Positions 16,662 to 25,736 of a stretch of DNA of 64,000 bases are shown piece after piece. The notes below the pieces were generated by a model, which worked only from the letters and a program-made list of their open reading frames with translations, ran no database searches and was not told where the DNA came from. Both the position numbers and the translations under genes were made by a program. Origin of the DNA: Akkermansia muciniphila (GTDB lineage: Bacteria > Verrucomicrobiota > Verrucomicrobiia > Verrucomicrobiales > Akkermansiaceae); contig CAMAQB010000002.1 of assembly GCA_945860285.1 (NCBI GenBank), positions 1 to 64,000 on the forward strand, given 5' to 3'. The stretch's first letter is position 1; every line of letters begins with the position of its first letter.

Positions 16662-17651
16662 ATGAGCGACACCGCCATCATGATCGCCGGCACCGGCAGT
16701 TACGTTCCCGAAAAAATACTCACCAATGTGGAATTGGAAAAGCGGATCGAAACCAGCGATGAATGGATCACCACGCGCACCGGCATCAAGGAACGTCGCA
16801 TCGCGGCCGACGACGAGTTCACTTCGCACATGGCCACCAAGGCCGGCTTAAAAGCCCTGGAACAAGCAAATCTCGCGCCGGAGGATGTTGAACTGATCAT
16901 CGTCGCCACCATCACGCCCGACACCTTCACGCCGGCGACGGCGTGCTACGTGCAGCAAAACATCGGTGCCCGCAAGGCAATCGCCTTCGACATTTCCGCC
17001 GCGTGCTCGGGATTTCTTTATTCGATGGAAATCGCCCGCAACTTGATTGCCGGAGGCACGGTGAGCAACGCACTGATCATCGGTGCGGAAAAACTTTCCG
17101 CCTTCGTGAACTGGAACGACCGTGGCACGTGCATCCTTTTCGGTGATGGTGCCGGAGCGGCGGTCTTGCGCAAAGCCCTGCCTGGCGAGGGACGGATCCT
17201 TGCCATGGATCTTGGCACCGACGGATCACTGACCCACCTGCTCAACATCCCCGGCGGAGGATCAGCGATCCCGACCACCAAGGAAAACGCCGACGAGCAA
17301 CTCGCCACGCTGGCCATGCTCGGCAAGGAGGTTTTCAAACATGCCGTCAATCACATGAAACAATCGGCGGAGAACGTGATCAGCCGCGCGGGATTGCAGG
17401 CTGCCGACATCGCCTGCGTGATTCCGCACCAGGCGAATTTGCGGATCATCGATGCCATCGCGGATCGACTCGAAGTCGGCAACGACAAGGTTTTTGTCAA
17501 CCTGCACAAGTATGGCAACACCTCCGCCGCGGCAGTGGCGATCGCGCTTGATGAAGCCCATCGATCAGGGGCCTTCGTGCGCGGTGACAACATCGTTCTG
17601 GTTGTCTTCGGCGCCGGCTTGACCTGGGCCGCCGCAGCCATTCAATGGTGA
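16662..17651 (+). CDS. fabH: 3-oxoacyl-[acyl-carrier-protein] synthase III
   Basis: 329 residues with the complete FabH catalytic triad: Cys115 in SAACSGF, His256 in IPHQANLR and Asn286 in YGNTSAA. The enzyme condenses acetyl-CoA (or a branched acyl-CoA) with malonyl-ACP to start type II fatty acid synthesis. ATG 16662 is chosen because it matches the family N-terminus ('IMIAGTGSYVPEKILTN'); the open frame extends upstream over the divergent gene. It stands apart from other fab genes here, and its last bases overlap the convergent MidA-like gene by 10 bp. Confidence 0.97.
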   Translation: MSDTAIMIAGTGSYVPEKILTNVELEKRIETSDEWITTRTGIKERRIAADDEFTSHMATKAGLKALEQANLAPEDVELIIVATITPDTFTPATACYVQQNIGARKAIAFDISAACSGFLYSMEIARNLIAGGTVSNALIIGAEKLSAFVNWNDRGTCILFGDGAGAAVLRKALPGEGRILAMDLGTDGSLTHLLNIPGGGSAIPTTKENADEQLATLAMLGKEVFKHAVNHMKQSAENVISRAGLQAADIACVIPHQANLRIIDAIADRLEVGNDKVFVNLHKYGNTSAAAVAIALDEAHRSGAFVRGDNIVLVVFGAGLTWAAAAIQW

Positions 17652-18640
17652 GCACTCCGCGTGCATTGCCACACCTGAAACGCCCCGCCGGCGCCCGCCG
17701 GATCGATGGCGTGCCGATCTCCGGGAGACTCGTGATCGGCAAAAGGGCTGAGAAAACCCGCCTGTGTCTGCAACTGTTGCACACCGACAAATGATTCACT
17801 CCAGGCCATGAGGTCGGAAAAATTCACATCTGCGGTCAGATCCTGAAGTCCGATGTTTTGATAGATCCCGGCACCTTCGATCCGTTGGTGGGCGAGATAG
17901 GCGCGGATCGTTCCCTTCGGTCGACGCTGATAGAGCTGGTGGGCTTCGGCACCGTAGTCGATTCCAAGCATCGCGCCACCGCGCCAAGAGGCCATGAGTT
18001 TCTCCAACCATGTTTGCACACTTTGATGGACCTCCACCCGCTGCCCCGCTGTGAACGGAACCCGCCAAACAGTCGAATCCGGCAGAACAGCGACGGGCCG
18101 CAGCGACTCCGCAATCAATCCCTGCCCGTTCACACCAACATACAACTCCTGCCAATTGTCGGCGGATTTCTCGAAGATCCGCACCGGAAAGGCATCGAAA
18201 AATTCGTTCGAATAGAGACAAGCCCTGCCATCGCAGTCGGACAGCGCTTGTTCAACAGTCCGATGCCAGCGCGCATGACCCAGCCCGCGGCGGTTCTTCT
18301 GCACATTTTGCAAATTCGGCGATGACTCGACAAGCAGGTGGCGCGAACGCCAGCGGGTTGTCATCGGCAGGTGCCGCCAAACCTGCTCGGCCAGTTTCCC
18401 GCTGCCCGGGCCCAGTTCGATCAGCGTGCGGCATCCGTTGGACTTCATCGCCGCCGCCGCCCATGACGCGACCGCCGCCGCCAGAGCCGGCGAAATTTCC
18501 GCCGTGGTGGTGAAATCGCCGCGTCCGCCGACGGTGGAAATACTACGTGAATAGTAACCGCTGCTCTGGTCATGCAGCGACTGGTCCATGAACGATTCAA
18601 AGGAAACCCCTCCGCCGTTTTCCCTGAAAAGTCGTTTCAT
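17642..18640 (-). CDS. MidA/NDUFAF7-like SAM-dependent methyltransferase (COG1565)
   Basis: 332 residues. The N-terminal 'SFESFMDQSLHDQSSGYYS', the SAM-binding 'TLIELGPGSGKLAEQ' and the hallmark 'LYSNEFFDAFPVRIF' identify the COG1565 family. The mitochondrial member NDUFAF7 methylates an arginine on a complex I subunit, while bacterial substrates are mostly unknown. It follows the M3 oligopeptidase gene by 11 bp on the same strand, so the two are probably one operon. Its 3' end overlaps convergent fabH. Confidence 0.85.
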   Translation of the reverse strand: MKRLFRENGGGVSFESFMDQSLHDQSSGYYSRSISTVGGRGDFTTTAEISPALAAAVASWAAAAMKSNGCRTLIELGPGSGKLAEQVWRHLPMTTRWRSRHLLVESSPNLQNVQKNRRGLGHARWHRTVEQALSDCDGRACLYSNEFFDAFPVRIFEKSADNWQELYVGVNGQGLIAESLRPVAVLPDSTVWRVPFTAGQRVEVHQSVQTWLEKLMASWRGGAMLGIDYGAEAHQLYQRRPKGTIRAYLAHQRIEGAGIYQNIGLQDLTADVNFSDLMAWSESFVGVQQLQTQAGFLSPFADHESPGDRHAIDPAGAGGAFQVWQCTRSAHH

Positions 18641-18651
18641 TGCCGAATGGA

Positions 18652-20769
18652 TCAGGCCAGCACGGGATCATCCAGCAGGTCGGCACGGCGCAGCAAAGGC
18701 TCCAGTGACGGATCGCGGCCCATGAAACGGCGATAGAGTTCATCCGCCGGCGCGGAATTGCCCTTGCTGAGGATGTGCTCGCGGAAGTCGCGCCCGGTCT
18801 GCGGATTGAGAATGCCTTCCTTTTCAAAACGCGTGAAGGAATCGGCATCGAGCACCTCCGCCCATTTGTAGGAATAGTATCCCGCCGCATAACCAGTGGG
18901 AGAACTGAAGAGATGGTTGAACCGACGTGACATGCCCGGGGTTTCGGTTTTCAACGCCACCCGGTACTCAGCGAGAATCCCGCGCTCCACCGCATCGAGG
19001 TCCTTGCCGCGGTAGCGGTCCGGATGCATGTGCAGTTCCAGATCGAGTTTGCCAAGCGCGAGCTGCCGCATGAATGTCGTGGCACTCATGTAGTTTTTCG
19101 CGGCGATCATTTTCTGATACACCGCCTCGGGAATCGGCTCGCCGGTCTGGTAATGTTTCGCGAACAAGTCCAGCGACTGGCGCGACCAACAGAAATTCTC
19201 CATGATTTGCGAAGGCAGTTCCACAAAGTCCCAAGGCACGTTGGTGCCCGCCAGCGACTTGACTTCCACGTCGCTCAGCAGACCGTGGAGCAGGTGGCCG
19301 AACTCATGGAAGATCGTCTCGACCTCGGAATGGGTCAGCAGGGCGACCTGGCCATCCACCGGCGGACTCATGTTGCCGATGATCAGGCCGAGGTGCGGCT
19401 GGCGGTCCCGGCCGTCGCGCGGTGGCAGGCCGAGCTCCAATGCGTTCATCCAGGCACCGCCGCGTTTTGATTCGCGCGGATGCCAGTCGGCATAAAACGA
19501 ACCCAGATGCCCGCCGCTGCTGCGGTCGCGCAGTTCGTAGAACGTCACTTCAGGATGCCACACTTCGATCCCGTCCTCCGGAGCGTTCTCCGATCTACTA
19601 CCTTTATCGTAGTAAATGCAATCAAGCTCGACGATGTCAATGCCGAAAATCATGCCTGCCAGGTCGAACATGCCGGCCATGACCCTGTCCACAGGGAAAT
19701 ACGGGCGCAGGATTTCGTCATCGAGGTCGTAATGTTCCTTGCGGCGTTTTTCCGACCAATAGGCGAGCTCCCAGGGTTCCAGCCCGTCGCATGCGCTGGT
19801 TTTTCCCGCTTTGTAGTCGCAGAGTTCCCGGTATTCGCGCAGGAAAGCGGCGTGGATCCGGTCGTGCAGGTCTTCAACAAAAGACAGCGCGGTGTCGCCA
19901 TTCTTGGCCATACGCCGTTGCAGAACCAGGTCCGCGAAATTTTTCCGCCCCAGCAGTTGCGCCTTTTCATTGCGGAGTTCGAGAATTTTCCAGACGTTTT
20001 CGCCATTGTCGTAAGGCTCAACGGCAGCAACCTTGCCCGCAGCCTCCCAGAAGGAGCGGCGCAGCGAATCGTCGTCCGCATGCTGCATCACCGGAAACAT
20101 CGAAGGCTGCTGCAGAGTGAAGCGCCAGGAGGGTTTTTCCCGCGTGGCAAGGCCCTTGGCAATGGCGTTGGAGAGCGCCGAGGCCATCGCCGATGCAGGC
20201 AGGCCGGAAAGCCGGGATTCCTCGGTGATCACGATGTCCCATGCATTTGTCGAATCCAGGACTTTTTCGGCATACTGCTTGGTGATCTGCGACAACTCCG
20301 CGTCGATCCCGGCGATCCGCTGTTTTTTGTCCGCTGGCAGGTCCGCCCCGCTCTGGATGAAATCCATCATCGTTTCCTCGACGTGACGGCGTTGTATGAA
20401 CGATAGACCGTGTACCGCATCCGAAGTGCCGACAGCTTTCAGCACCCGCCACAGTTGTTCATTGAGCGGAATCGACGAATAGAAAGCGGAAACCTCGGGC
20501 AGCATCTTGTTCATCGCCTCGCGCTGGGCCGGTTCGTCAGCCACCGAGTCAAGGTGCTCCAGCCTGCCCCAGGCGCGATTGAGGGTCACCGAGGCGTTTT
20601 CCAGGGCATGAAATGTGTTCTCATAACTTAAAGAGGACTCCTCAAGCTCACAAATCCGGTCGATGCCGGTCTTCGCCTCGTCCAAGCCTTTCTTGACATC
20701 GGCCTCCACCGCCTCCGGAACCAGGGTGGACCAACGAACGTGAAATCGGGAATCGTTAAACGGATGCAT
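18652..20769 (-). CDS. M3-family oligopeptidase (oligopeptidase A-like)
   Basis: 705 residues, as expected for OpdA/PrlC. The zinc motif HEFGH (488-492) and the downstream Glu give the thimet-oligopeptidase active site. Surrounding landmarks include 'GGAWMNALELG' and, later, 'SPTGYAAGYYSYKWAEVLDAD'. It is a cytosolic enzyme with no signal peptide, degrading short peptides including cleaved signal peptides. The frame can start at TTG 20775, but ATG 20769 (MHPFNDSRF) is better. Probably co-transcribed with the MidA-like gene, and divergent from uppS. Confidence 0.92.
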   Translation of the reverse strand: MHPFNDSRFHVRWSTLVPEAVEADVKKGLDEAKTGIDRICELEESSLSYENTFHALENASVTLNRAWGRLEHLDSVADEPAQREAMNKMLPEVSAFYSSIPLNEQLWRVLKAVGTSDAVHGLSFIQRRHVEETMMDFIQSGADLPADKKQRIAGIDAELSQITKQYAEKVLDSTNAWDIVITEESRLSGLPASAMASALSNAIAKGLATREKPSWRFTLQQPSMFPVMQHADDDSLRRSFWEAAGKVAAVEPYDNGENVWKILELRNEKAQLLGRKNFADLVLQRRMAKNGDTALSFVEDLHDRIHAAFLREYRELCDYKAGKTSACDGLEPWELAYWSEKRRKEHYDLDDEILRPYFPVDRVMAGMFDLAGMIFGIDIVELDCIYYDKGSRSENAPEDGIEVWHPEVTFYELRDRSSGGHLGSFYADWHPRESKRGGAWMNALELGLPPRDGRDRQPHLGLIIGNMSPPVDGQVALLTHSEVETIFHEFGHLLHGLLSDVEVKSLAGTNVPWDFVELPSQIMENFCWSRQSLDLFAKHYQTGEPIPEAVYQKMIAAKNYMSATTFMRQLALGKLDLELHMHPDRYRGKDLDAVERGILAEYRVALKTETPGMSRRFNHLFSSPTGYAAGYYSYKWAEVLDADSFTRFEKEGILNPQTGRDFREHILSKGNSAPADELYRRFMGRDPSLEPLLRRADLLDDPVLA

Positions 20770-20848
20770 GGGCAAAAACTACCCAGTCGCGCGGCAAAGG
20801 CAAACAGGGAATGCGTCAAGTTTCGGCGTGCCTCGTCGCGACCGGCAT

Positions 20849-20884
20849 CGTCAAACAACAGACTGTCCCTGTCATTGTTTGACG
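20849..20884. repeat. 10-bp perfect inverted repeat in divergent promoter region
   Basis: CGTCAAACAA (20849-20858) and TTGTTTGACG (20875-20884) are perfect complements with a 16-bp spacer. They lie between the divergent oligopeptidase and uppS starts, about 80 bp upstream of the oligopeptidase ATG. Neither strand has a T-run, so it is more likely an operator or RNA leader element than a terminator. Confidence 0.7.
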
Positions 20885-21004
20885 GCATGCGCCACTGCCG
20901 CTAGCATGACGTCGCATGCACACATCGGAAATTCGTCAAATTTTCTCGCCAACTTCGCCAGCTTTTGCCGACTCCTCTGATAGTGTCTGCCATTCTTCGA
21001 GAGC

Positions 21005-21715
21005 ATGAACCTTCACAATGACATTCCGAAACACATTGCCATCATCATGGACGGCAACGGTCGCTGGGCGAAAGCCCATGGTCTGCCCCGCGCTCAGGGT
21101 CACAGGGCCGGGGCAGAATCCGTGCGCGAGGCGATCGATGCTTGCAAGGAACTCGGCGTTTCGTATCTCACCCTCTATGCCTTTTCCTCCGAGAACTGGA
21201 GCCGTCCACCTGCGGAAGTCTCGGCGCTGATGGTGCTGCTGGAACGATTCCTGGAATCGAAAGTGGATGACCTGATGAAGCAAGGCGTGCGCCTTCGGGC
21301 GATCGGCCAACTGGATCGCCTTCCGGCCAAAACCCGCGCCATGCTCGACAACGTCATCGCCAAAACCGCGGGTAACGACCTGCTCACCTTGGTTCTCGCC
21401 CTGTCCTACGGCTCGCGCGAGGAAATCACCGAAGCCGCAAAAAAAATCGCACTGATGGTGGCCTCGGGAGAGATTGCCGCCAATGAAATAACGCCGGATT
21501 TTTTCGGTTCGCAGCTCCATACCTCGGGTTTACCCGACCCCGATTTACTGATCCGCACTTCAGGAGAAATGCGCGTGTCCAATTTCCTGCTGTGGCAGAT
21601 CAGCTATGCCGAGATGGTCATTGTGGACAAATTCTGGCCCGACTTTCGCCAGGGGGATGTCTTCGCGGCGGTGAAGGAATACCAAAAACGTCATCGACGC
21701 TACGGGAGCGTCTAA
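21005..21715 (+). CDS. uppS: Undecaprenyl diphosphate synthase (cis-prenyltransferase)
   Basis: 236 residues. The signature 'HIAIIMDGNGRWAKAHGLPRAQGH' carries the catalytic Asp and the substrate-binding Arg/His; 'LYAFSSENWSRP' and 'LLIRTSGEMRVSNFLLWQ' complete the family motifs. It adds isopentenyl units to farnesyl diphosphate to make the lipid carrier for cell-wall and polysaccharide synthesis, so it draws on the pathway started by dxs in this window. It ends with a TAA inside a CTAACAA heptamer. It is not followed by cdsA as in many genomes but converges on a tiny membrane-protein gene. Confidence 0.97.
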   Translation: MNLHNDIPKHIAIIMDGNGRWAKAHGLPRAQGHRAGAESVREAIDACKELGVSYLTLYAFSSENWSRPPAEVSALMVLLERFLESKVDDLMKQGVRLRAIGQLDRLPAKTRAMLDNVIAKTAGNDLLTLVLALSYGSREEITEAAKKIALMVASGEIAANEITPDFFGSQLHTSGLPDPDLLIRTSGEMRVSNFLLWQISYAEMVIVDKFWPDFRQGDVFAAVKEYQKRHRRYGSV

Positions 21716-21718
21716 CAA

Positions 21719-21916
21719 CTAATCCAGAGCAGCCCTGTAAGCCTCCGATTTGCTGATCACTGCCGCCCCGCTGGCTTCGGATTTTTTTGCCGCGTCCGCC
21801 AGTGGCAACGCGCCCCGACCGGTGCGGGTCTCGGGTTTCAGGCTGGTGACAAACGACAGCGCCAACCAGGAAAGAAGGAGCAGCGAGCTGAAAATTACGA
21901 AGATCGAAGATTTCAT
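21719..21916 (-). CDS. Small single-pass membrane protein, function unknown
   Basis: 65 residues starting MKSSIFVIFSSLL. One hydrophobic helix (about 4-22) is followed by a polar Ala/Lys/Ser-rich tail. The longer frame starts with TTG at 21919; ATG 21916 is used. No family is recognised. It lies only 3 bp from the convergent uppS stop and has its own upstream AT-rich region with an inverted repeat, which supports a real gene, but evidence is limited to coding character. Confidence 0.5.
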   Translation of the reverse strand: MKSSIFVIFSSLLLLSWLALSFVTSLKPETRTGRGALPLADAAKKSEASGAAVISKSEAYRAALD

Positions 21917-21989
21917 CAACGAATGTTAGAGTGTTAGGGAACGACCGCAGGCGCGGTGATGGAAAGCTTTTTTATCTGTAATGTAAAGA

Positions 21990-22015
21990 AAAATTGCCTA
22001 TCTGCGCGCAATTTT
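21990..22015. repeat. 8-bp inverted repeat upstream of small membrane gene
   Basis: AAAATTGC (21990-21997) and GCAATTTT (22008-22015) are perfect complements with a 10-bp spacer. The repeat lies between glnS and the divergently placed small gene. It could be an operator or a weak bidirectional hairpin; the minus strand has no long T-run after it. Confidence 0.55.
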
Positions 22016-22096
22016 CCAGGAAACATGTCCGGGGCGCGCCTAACGGAGGCGCATGTTGCGGTTCATCGCGAGGGTGAAATTTGAAGGGGCCGGGCA

Positions 22097-23779
22097 TTAC
22101 TTGCCTGCCTTTTTCGCCCAGGAATCCTTGAGTCCGACGGTGCGGTTGAATACCGGGGCAAGGCCCGGCTGGTGGTCCTTGCCGTCGGCGATGAAGTAAC
22201 CCGTGCGTTCGAACTGGCAGGAATACCCAGCCGCCACATCCGCCAGGGCCGGTTCGATTTTTGCCTTGGTCACACTGAGTGAATCAGGGTTCAACGCGCT
22301 GGCGAACCCCTCTTCCTCGCCGTCGGGGTCTTCGACAAGAAACAAACGGTCGTAGAGTCGGACTTCCGCATCCCGACCGGTTGCGACATCGACCCAGTGG
22401 ATGGCCGCGCGGCATTCCACGCCCGCCGGCGCATCGGCCCCGGCGGTGCCTTTGAGAAGCTCACAGCGCAGCAGCACGACCTCGCCTTCGCTGTTTTTAT
22501 CACAAGACAGGCAACGGATGATGTCGCCGCCGCGAAGTCGCACATGGCGGCCCGGACCAAGTCGATAGAACTTTTTCGGCGGGTCCTCCATGAAGTCGCC
22601 CGCCTCGATCCAGATCTCGCGGCCGTACGAAATGCGGCGATTGCCCATTTCAGGACGTTCGGGATGCCATTGCAGCTCGGCATCGATCCGCTCGTCTGCA
22701 TCAACATTTTCCAAAACAAGCTTCAACGGTTCCAGCACCGCCATGTGTCGCGGCGACTCACGATTCAGATGACCGCGTACTTCGAACTCCAACAAATCCA
22801 TGCTCGTCGTGCCGTTGAACTTGGTGATGCCGATGTGCGTGCAAAAATTCCTCACCGCCTCGGCCGGGTAGCCGCGACGACGGATTCCGGAAATGGTGAG
22901 CAGACGGGGATCATCCCAACCATTCACGTGCCGGTCGCGCACCAGTTGCAGGAGTTTGCGCTTGCTCATCACGGTATAGGTCAGGTTCAGGCGGGCAAAC
23001 TCGATCTGCCGGGGTTTCGAGGGAACGGGACAATGTTCGATCACCCAATCATACAGCGGCCGGTGGTTTTCAAACTCCAGCGTGCACAACGAGTGAGTCA
23101 CACGCTCGAGCGCGTCTTCGAGCGGATGGGCGAAGTCGTACATCGGATAGATGCACCATGCATCGCCGGTGTTGTGATGTCGGGCGCGCATGATGCGATA
23201 AAGCACGGGATCACGCAGATTGATATTCGGAGCGGCCATATCGATTTTCGCGCGCAACACCATGCTGCCATCCGCAAAATCCCCCGCCCTCATGCCGGCA
23301 AACAGAGCGAGGTTTTCCTCGGTCGGCCGATCCCGCCAGGGCGAAGGGGTGCCGGCCACGTTGATGTTGCCACGGCTTTCCTTCATTTGTTCATGGGTCT
23401 GCTCGTCCACATAAGCCAGCCCCTTGTTGATCAACGCCACCGCGCAATCATAATAAAATTCGAAGTAATCACTGGCAAAGTGCAATTCGTCCCACTCGAA
23501 ACCCAGCCACTTCACATCCTCCTGAATGCTTTCCACATACTCCTGCTCCTCTTTCGATGGATTGGTGTCGTCGAAACGAAGATTGCACCTGGCGCCGATC
23601 GAGTGAAATTCCCGGGCGATTCCGAAGTTCAGGCAAATCGACTTCGCATGGCCGATGTGGAGATATCCGTTCGGTTCCGGCGGGAAGCGGGTGATCACGC
23701 TTTGATGTTTGCCACTTGCCAGGTCGGCCGTGATGATTTCGCGAATGAAGTCCGATTTTTTTTCCCCAGAGTCTGACAT
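22097..23779 (-). CDS. glnS: Glutaminyl-tRNA synthetase
   Basis: 560 residues. The N-terminus MSDSGEKKSDFIREIITADL aligns with the E. coli GlnRS start; the alternative ATG at 23800 adds seven residues. The class I motif HIGH is at 41-44 ('PPEPNGYLHIGHAKS'), and 'VMSKRKL' takes the place of KMSKS. 'RFDDTNP' and 'LEFEVRGHLN' are further family markers. It charges tRNA-Gln directly, so this organism does not need to make Gln-tRNA only by the GatCAB amidation route. A strong minus-strand terminator hairpin sits about 98 bases upstream of its start. Confidence 0.96.
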   Translation of the reverse strand: MSDSGEKKSDFIREIITADLASGKHQSVITRFPPEPNGYLHIGHAKSICLNFGIAREFHSIGARCNLRFDDTNPSKEEQEYVESIQEDVKWLGFEWDELHFASDYFEFYYDCAVALINKGLAYVDEQTHEQMKESRGNINVAGTPSPWRDRPTEENLALFAGMRAGDFADGSMVLRAKIDMAAPNINLRDPVLYRIMRARHHNTGDAWCIYPMYDFAHPLEDALERVTHSLCTLEFENHRPLYDWVIEHCPVPSKPRQIEFARLNLTYTVMSKRKLLQLVRDRHVNGWDDPRLLTISGIRRRGYPAEAVRNFCTHIGITKFNGTTSMDLLEFEVRGHLNRESPRHMAVLEPLKLVLENVDADERIDAELQWHPERPEMGNRRISYGREIWIEAGDFMEDPPKKFYRLGPGRHVRLRGGDIIRCLSCDKNSEGEVVLLRCELLKGTAGADAPAGVECRAAIHWVDVATGRDAEVRLYDRLFLVEDPDGEEEGFASALNPDSLSVTKAKIEPALADVAAGYSCQFERTGYFIADGKDHQPGLAPVFNRTVGLKDSWAKKAGK

Positions 23780-23875
23780 GACATGTTTCGCCACGACCAT
23801 TCCGCGACGCGGCGGAAATTACGGTTGATTACTGGCAAAGAAAAGAACATTTCCCCGCAGCCAGCAGGATCGGCG

Positions 23876-23910
23876 AAAAAAAACTGCCGGAGCTCCCCAG
23901 CTCCGGCAGT
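23876..23910 (-). terminator. Intrinsic terminator upstream of glnS
   Basis: Read on the minus strand, a perfect 12-bp stem (ACTGCCGGAGCT / AGCTCCGGCAGT, arms 23899-23910 and 23883-23894) with a four-base loop is followed by seven to eight T's. No gene lies on the minus strand just upstream, so it ends either a short RNA or a glnS leader transcript. Confidence 0.85.
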
Positions 23911-24401
23911 CATTACCTATGAAAACCCAACCAGCCCCGGTCTTATAACCGAATACTCATCGGGAAACCTTCAATGAACTATCGTCCACACCACAGCTTG
24001 ATCCAAAATCGCCGATGCGCAACAAATATTTTTGTCATAAACAATCAATTAGCAATTTTTCTTTTTGTAATAAGGAAAATTACAAAAAAAAAGTTGCTTG
24101 CGCGACCTGCCGGGAGCCGGTCCAATGCCGCAATTCTGAAAAACGAATGACAATCAGTCATCGTTGCGTCAACCACCAGGGCCTTTGATCAAGCTGATCC
24201 TGATTTTTCAATTCTGGGAAATCCACAATTCAGTCAAAAACGGCTGACATCAAGAAGGAGCAAGCAAGTGTTTCGGACTTTGTTCGTGCATGCTTTATGG
24301 AATTATTCAGCACAACTGACTCGGCTCTTTTCCACTTCACTCCGGGTGCTGGGGAGCAATTTCTCCTTGCCCGAGTGCATGAAATGGCGCATCAGTGCTG
24401 C
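23911..24401. other. AT-rich intergenic region between glnS and M20 peptidase
   Basis: About 490 bp without a convincing protein gene. On the minus strand it could encode the leader RNA preceding the 23876-23910 terminator. That leader includes a 19-codon frame starting MTKIFVAHRR (ATG near 24037) and a five-codon frame MSIRL (near 23961), which has GAAGG upstream. The core (about 24020-24095) is strongly AT-rich and contains a 10-bp palindrome. The M20 gene's frame is open upstream to 24297 with poor coding character. Confidence 0.4.
24062..24088. repeat. 10-bp perfect palindrome with 7-bp loop
   Basis: TTTTTGTAAT (24062-24071) and ATTACAAAAA (24079-24088) are perfectly complementary around AAGGAAA. 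The AT-rich composition and central position in the glnS/M20 intergenic region suggest an operator or promoter-associated element. Confidence 0.7.
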
Positions 24402-25736
24402 ATGACAGCTCACTTGCAGGATCTCTTTTCGTTTTTGCGTTTCGCCAGCGTTTCCACCGACTCGCGCCACACGGCGGATGTGCGCGACTGTGCGTCGTGG
24501 CTGCAACAAAAGCTGCTGTCGATGCGGCTTTCCGTGGAAACACACGAAACCGCCCGGCATCCCGTGGTGGTGGCGCGCAACGAACATCGTGCGGATCGGA
24601 AAACGGTGTTGATTTACGGGCACTACGATGTGCAGCCGGTCGACCCGCTCGAGTTGTGGCAGAGCAACCCTTTCGAACCGGAAATCCGCGAGGGAAAAAT
24701 CTGGGCGCGCGGAGCAACCGACAACAAAGGTCAGATGCTGGCCCACGTGCTCGGCGTGGAGAAAACCCTGCGCGAACACGCCGCTTTGCCGGTGAACCTG
24801 ATCTTTCTCTTTGAAGGGGAGGAGGAAATCGGCAGCCCCAACCTAGCACCCTTTCTTGAAAAACACCGCGAGGAGTTGCGTTGTGATGTCATTGCCGTTT
24901 CCGACACCGGCATGGTGGCGGCAGGCATTCCCACCATGGGATACGGACTGCGCGGTATCGCCTGTGCGGAAGTCACCTTGCGCGGCCCCAAAAGCGATTT
25001 GCACTCGGGCATCTTCGGCGGTGCTGTGGCCAACCCCATCACTGCTCTGGCGCGACTGGTGGCCAGCCTGCACGATGACAAGGGCCGCATTCAGATCCAC
25101 GGATTTTATGATGACGTGCGACCGCTGGAAGCGTGGGAGTCCGAGATGTGGCGACAGATTCCCGGAGTCGCAGAAGCGGACTATCTTCGTTCGACCGGAT
25201 CGCCCGCGGTCTTCGGCGAAGACGGATACAGCTCTGCCGAGCGCGTTTGGGCGCGTCCGACCGCCGAGCTGAACGGGATCGGCGGCGGCTACCAGGGCGA
25301 AGGGTCGAAGACCGTGCTTCCTGCGAAGGCGTTTGCGAAGTTTTCCTTCCGGTTGGTACCCGACCAGGATCCGCGGGACATTTTGGAAAAAGTCGAACGG
25401 CATTTCCGGGAACACTGTCCGCCGGGCGTGCATTGCGACATCGAGATCGGCCACGACGGCAAGCCCTACCTTGCGGACCCGCATTCCGCGGACGGCAAGG
25501 CCGCGCAGCGAGCCTTACACAAGGCCTTCGGGCGGGAAGCGGTATTGATTCGCGAAGGGGGAAGCATTCCCATCATCCAGTCGTTCCGCGAAATCCTTGG
25601 AGCCGACACACTCCTGCTCGGCCTGGCCCTGCCGGATTGCCGGATCCATGCCCCGAACGAAAATTTCCCGGTGGAAAATTTCGAAACGGGAATCCTTCTG
25701 AATCAATTTTTGTTAGATGAGCTGGCGAATGCCTAA
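24402..25736 (+). CDS. M20-family metallopeptidase (dipeptidase type)
   Basis: 444 residues from [10 protein letters not shown]. Metal-binding motifs are in order: '[15 protein letters not shown]' (His, Asp), 'ATDNKGQM' (bridging Asp), 'FEGEEEIGS' (catalytic Glu pair) and a C-terminal His in 'CRIHAPNEN'. The arrangement is that of the M20 dipeptidase/ArgE/DapE family, and 'GHYDVQP...DPLELW' favours the dipeptidase-like branch. It has no signal peptide, so it is probably cytosolic. Starts at 24297 and 24384 are possible, but 24402 fits the family best. Its end overlaps the convergent DUF1501 gene by 4 bp. Confidence 0.88.
   Translation: MTAHLQDLFSFLRFASVSTDSRHTADVRDCASWLQQKLLSMRLSVETHETARHPVVVARNEHRADRKTVLIYGHYDVQPVDPLELWQSNPFEPEIREGKIWARGATDNKGQMLAHVLGVEKTLREHAALPVNLIFLFEGEEEIGSPNLAPFLEKHREELRCDVIAVSDTGMVAAGIPTMGYGLRGIACAEVTLRGPKSDLHSGIFGGAVANPITALARLVASLHDDKGRIQIHGFYDDVRPLEAWESEMWRQIPGVAEADYLRSTGSPAVFGEDGYSSAERVWARPTAELNGIGGGYQGEGSKTVLPAKAFAKFSFRLVPDQDPRDILEKVERHFREHCPPGVHCDIEIGHDGKPYLADPHSADGKAAQRALHKAFGREAVLIREGGSIPIIQSFREILGADTLLLGLALPDCRIHAPNENFPVENFETGILLNQFLLDELANA

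Noticed and set aside
22397..23776. 459-codon open frame on the plus strand
   Set aside because: It lies wholly antisense to glnS, has His/Arg/Gln-rich shadow composition and matches no family.
23780..24100. T-box riboswitch before glnS
   Set aside because: No T-box consensus (UGGNACC-type segment pairing with a tRNA end) or specifier stem could be found, although a terminator is present.
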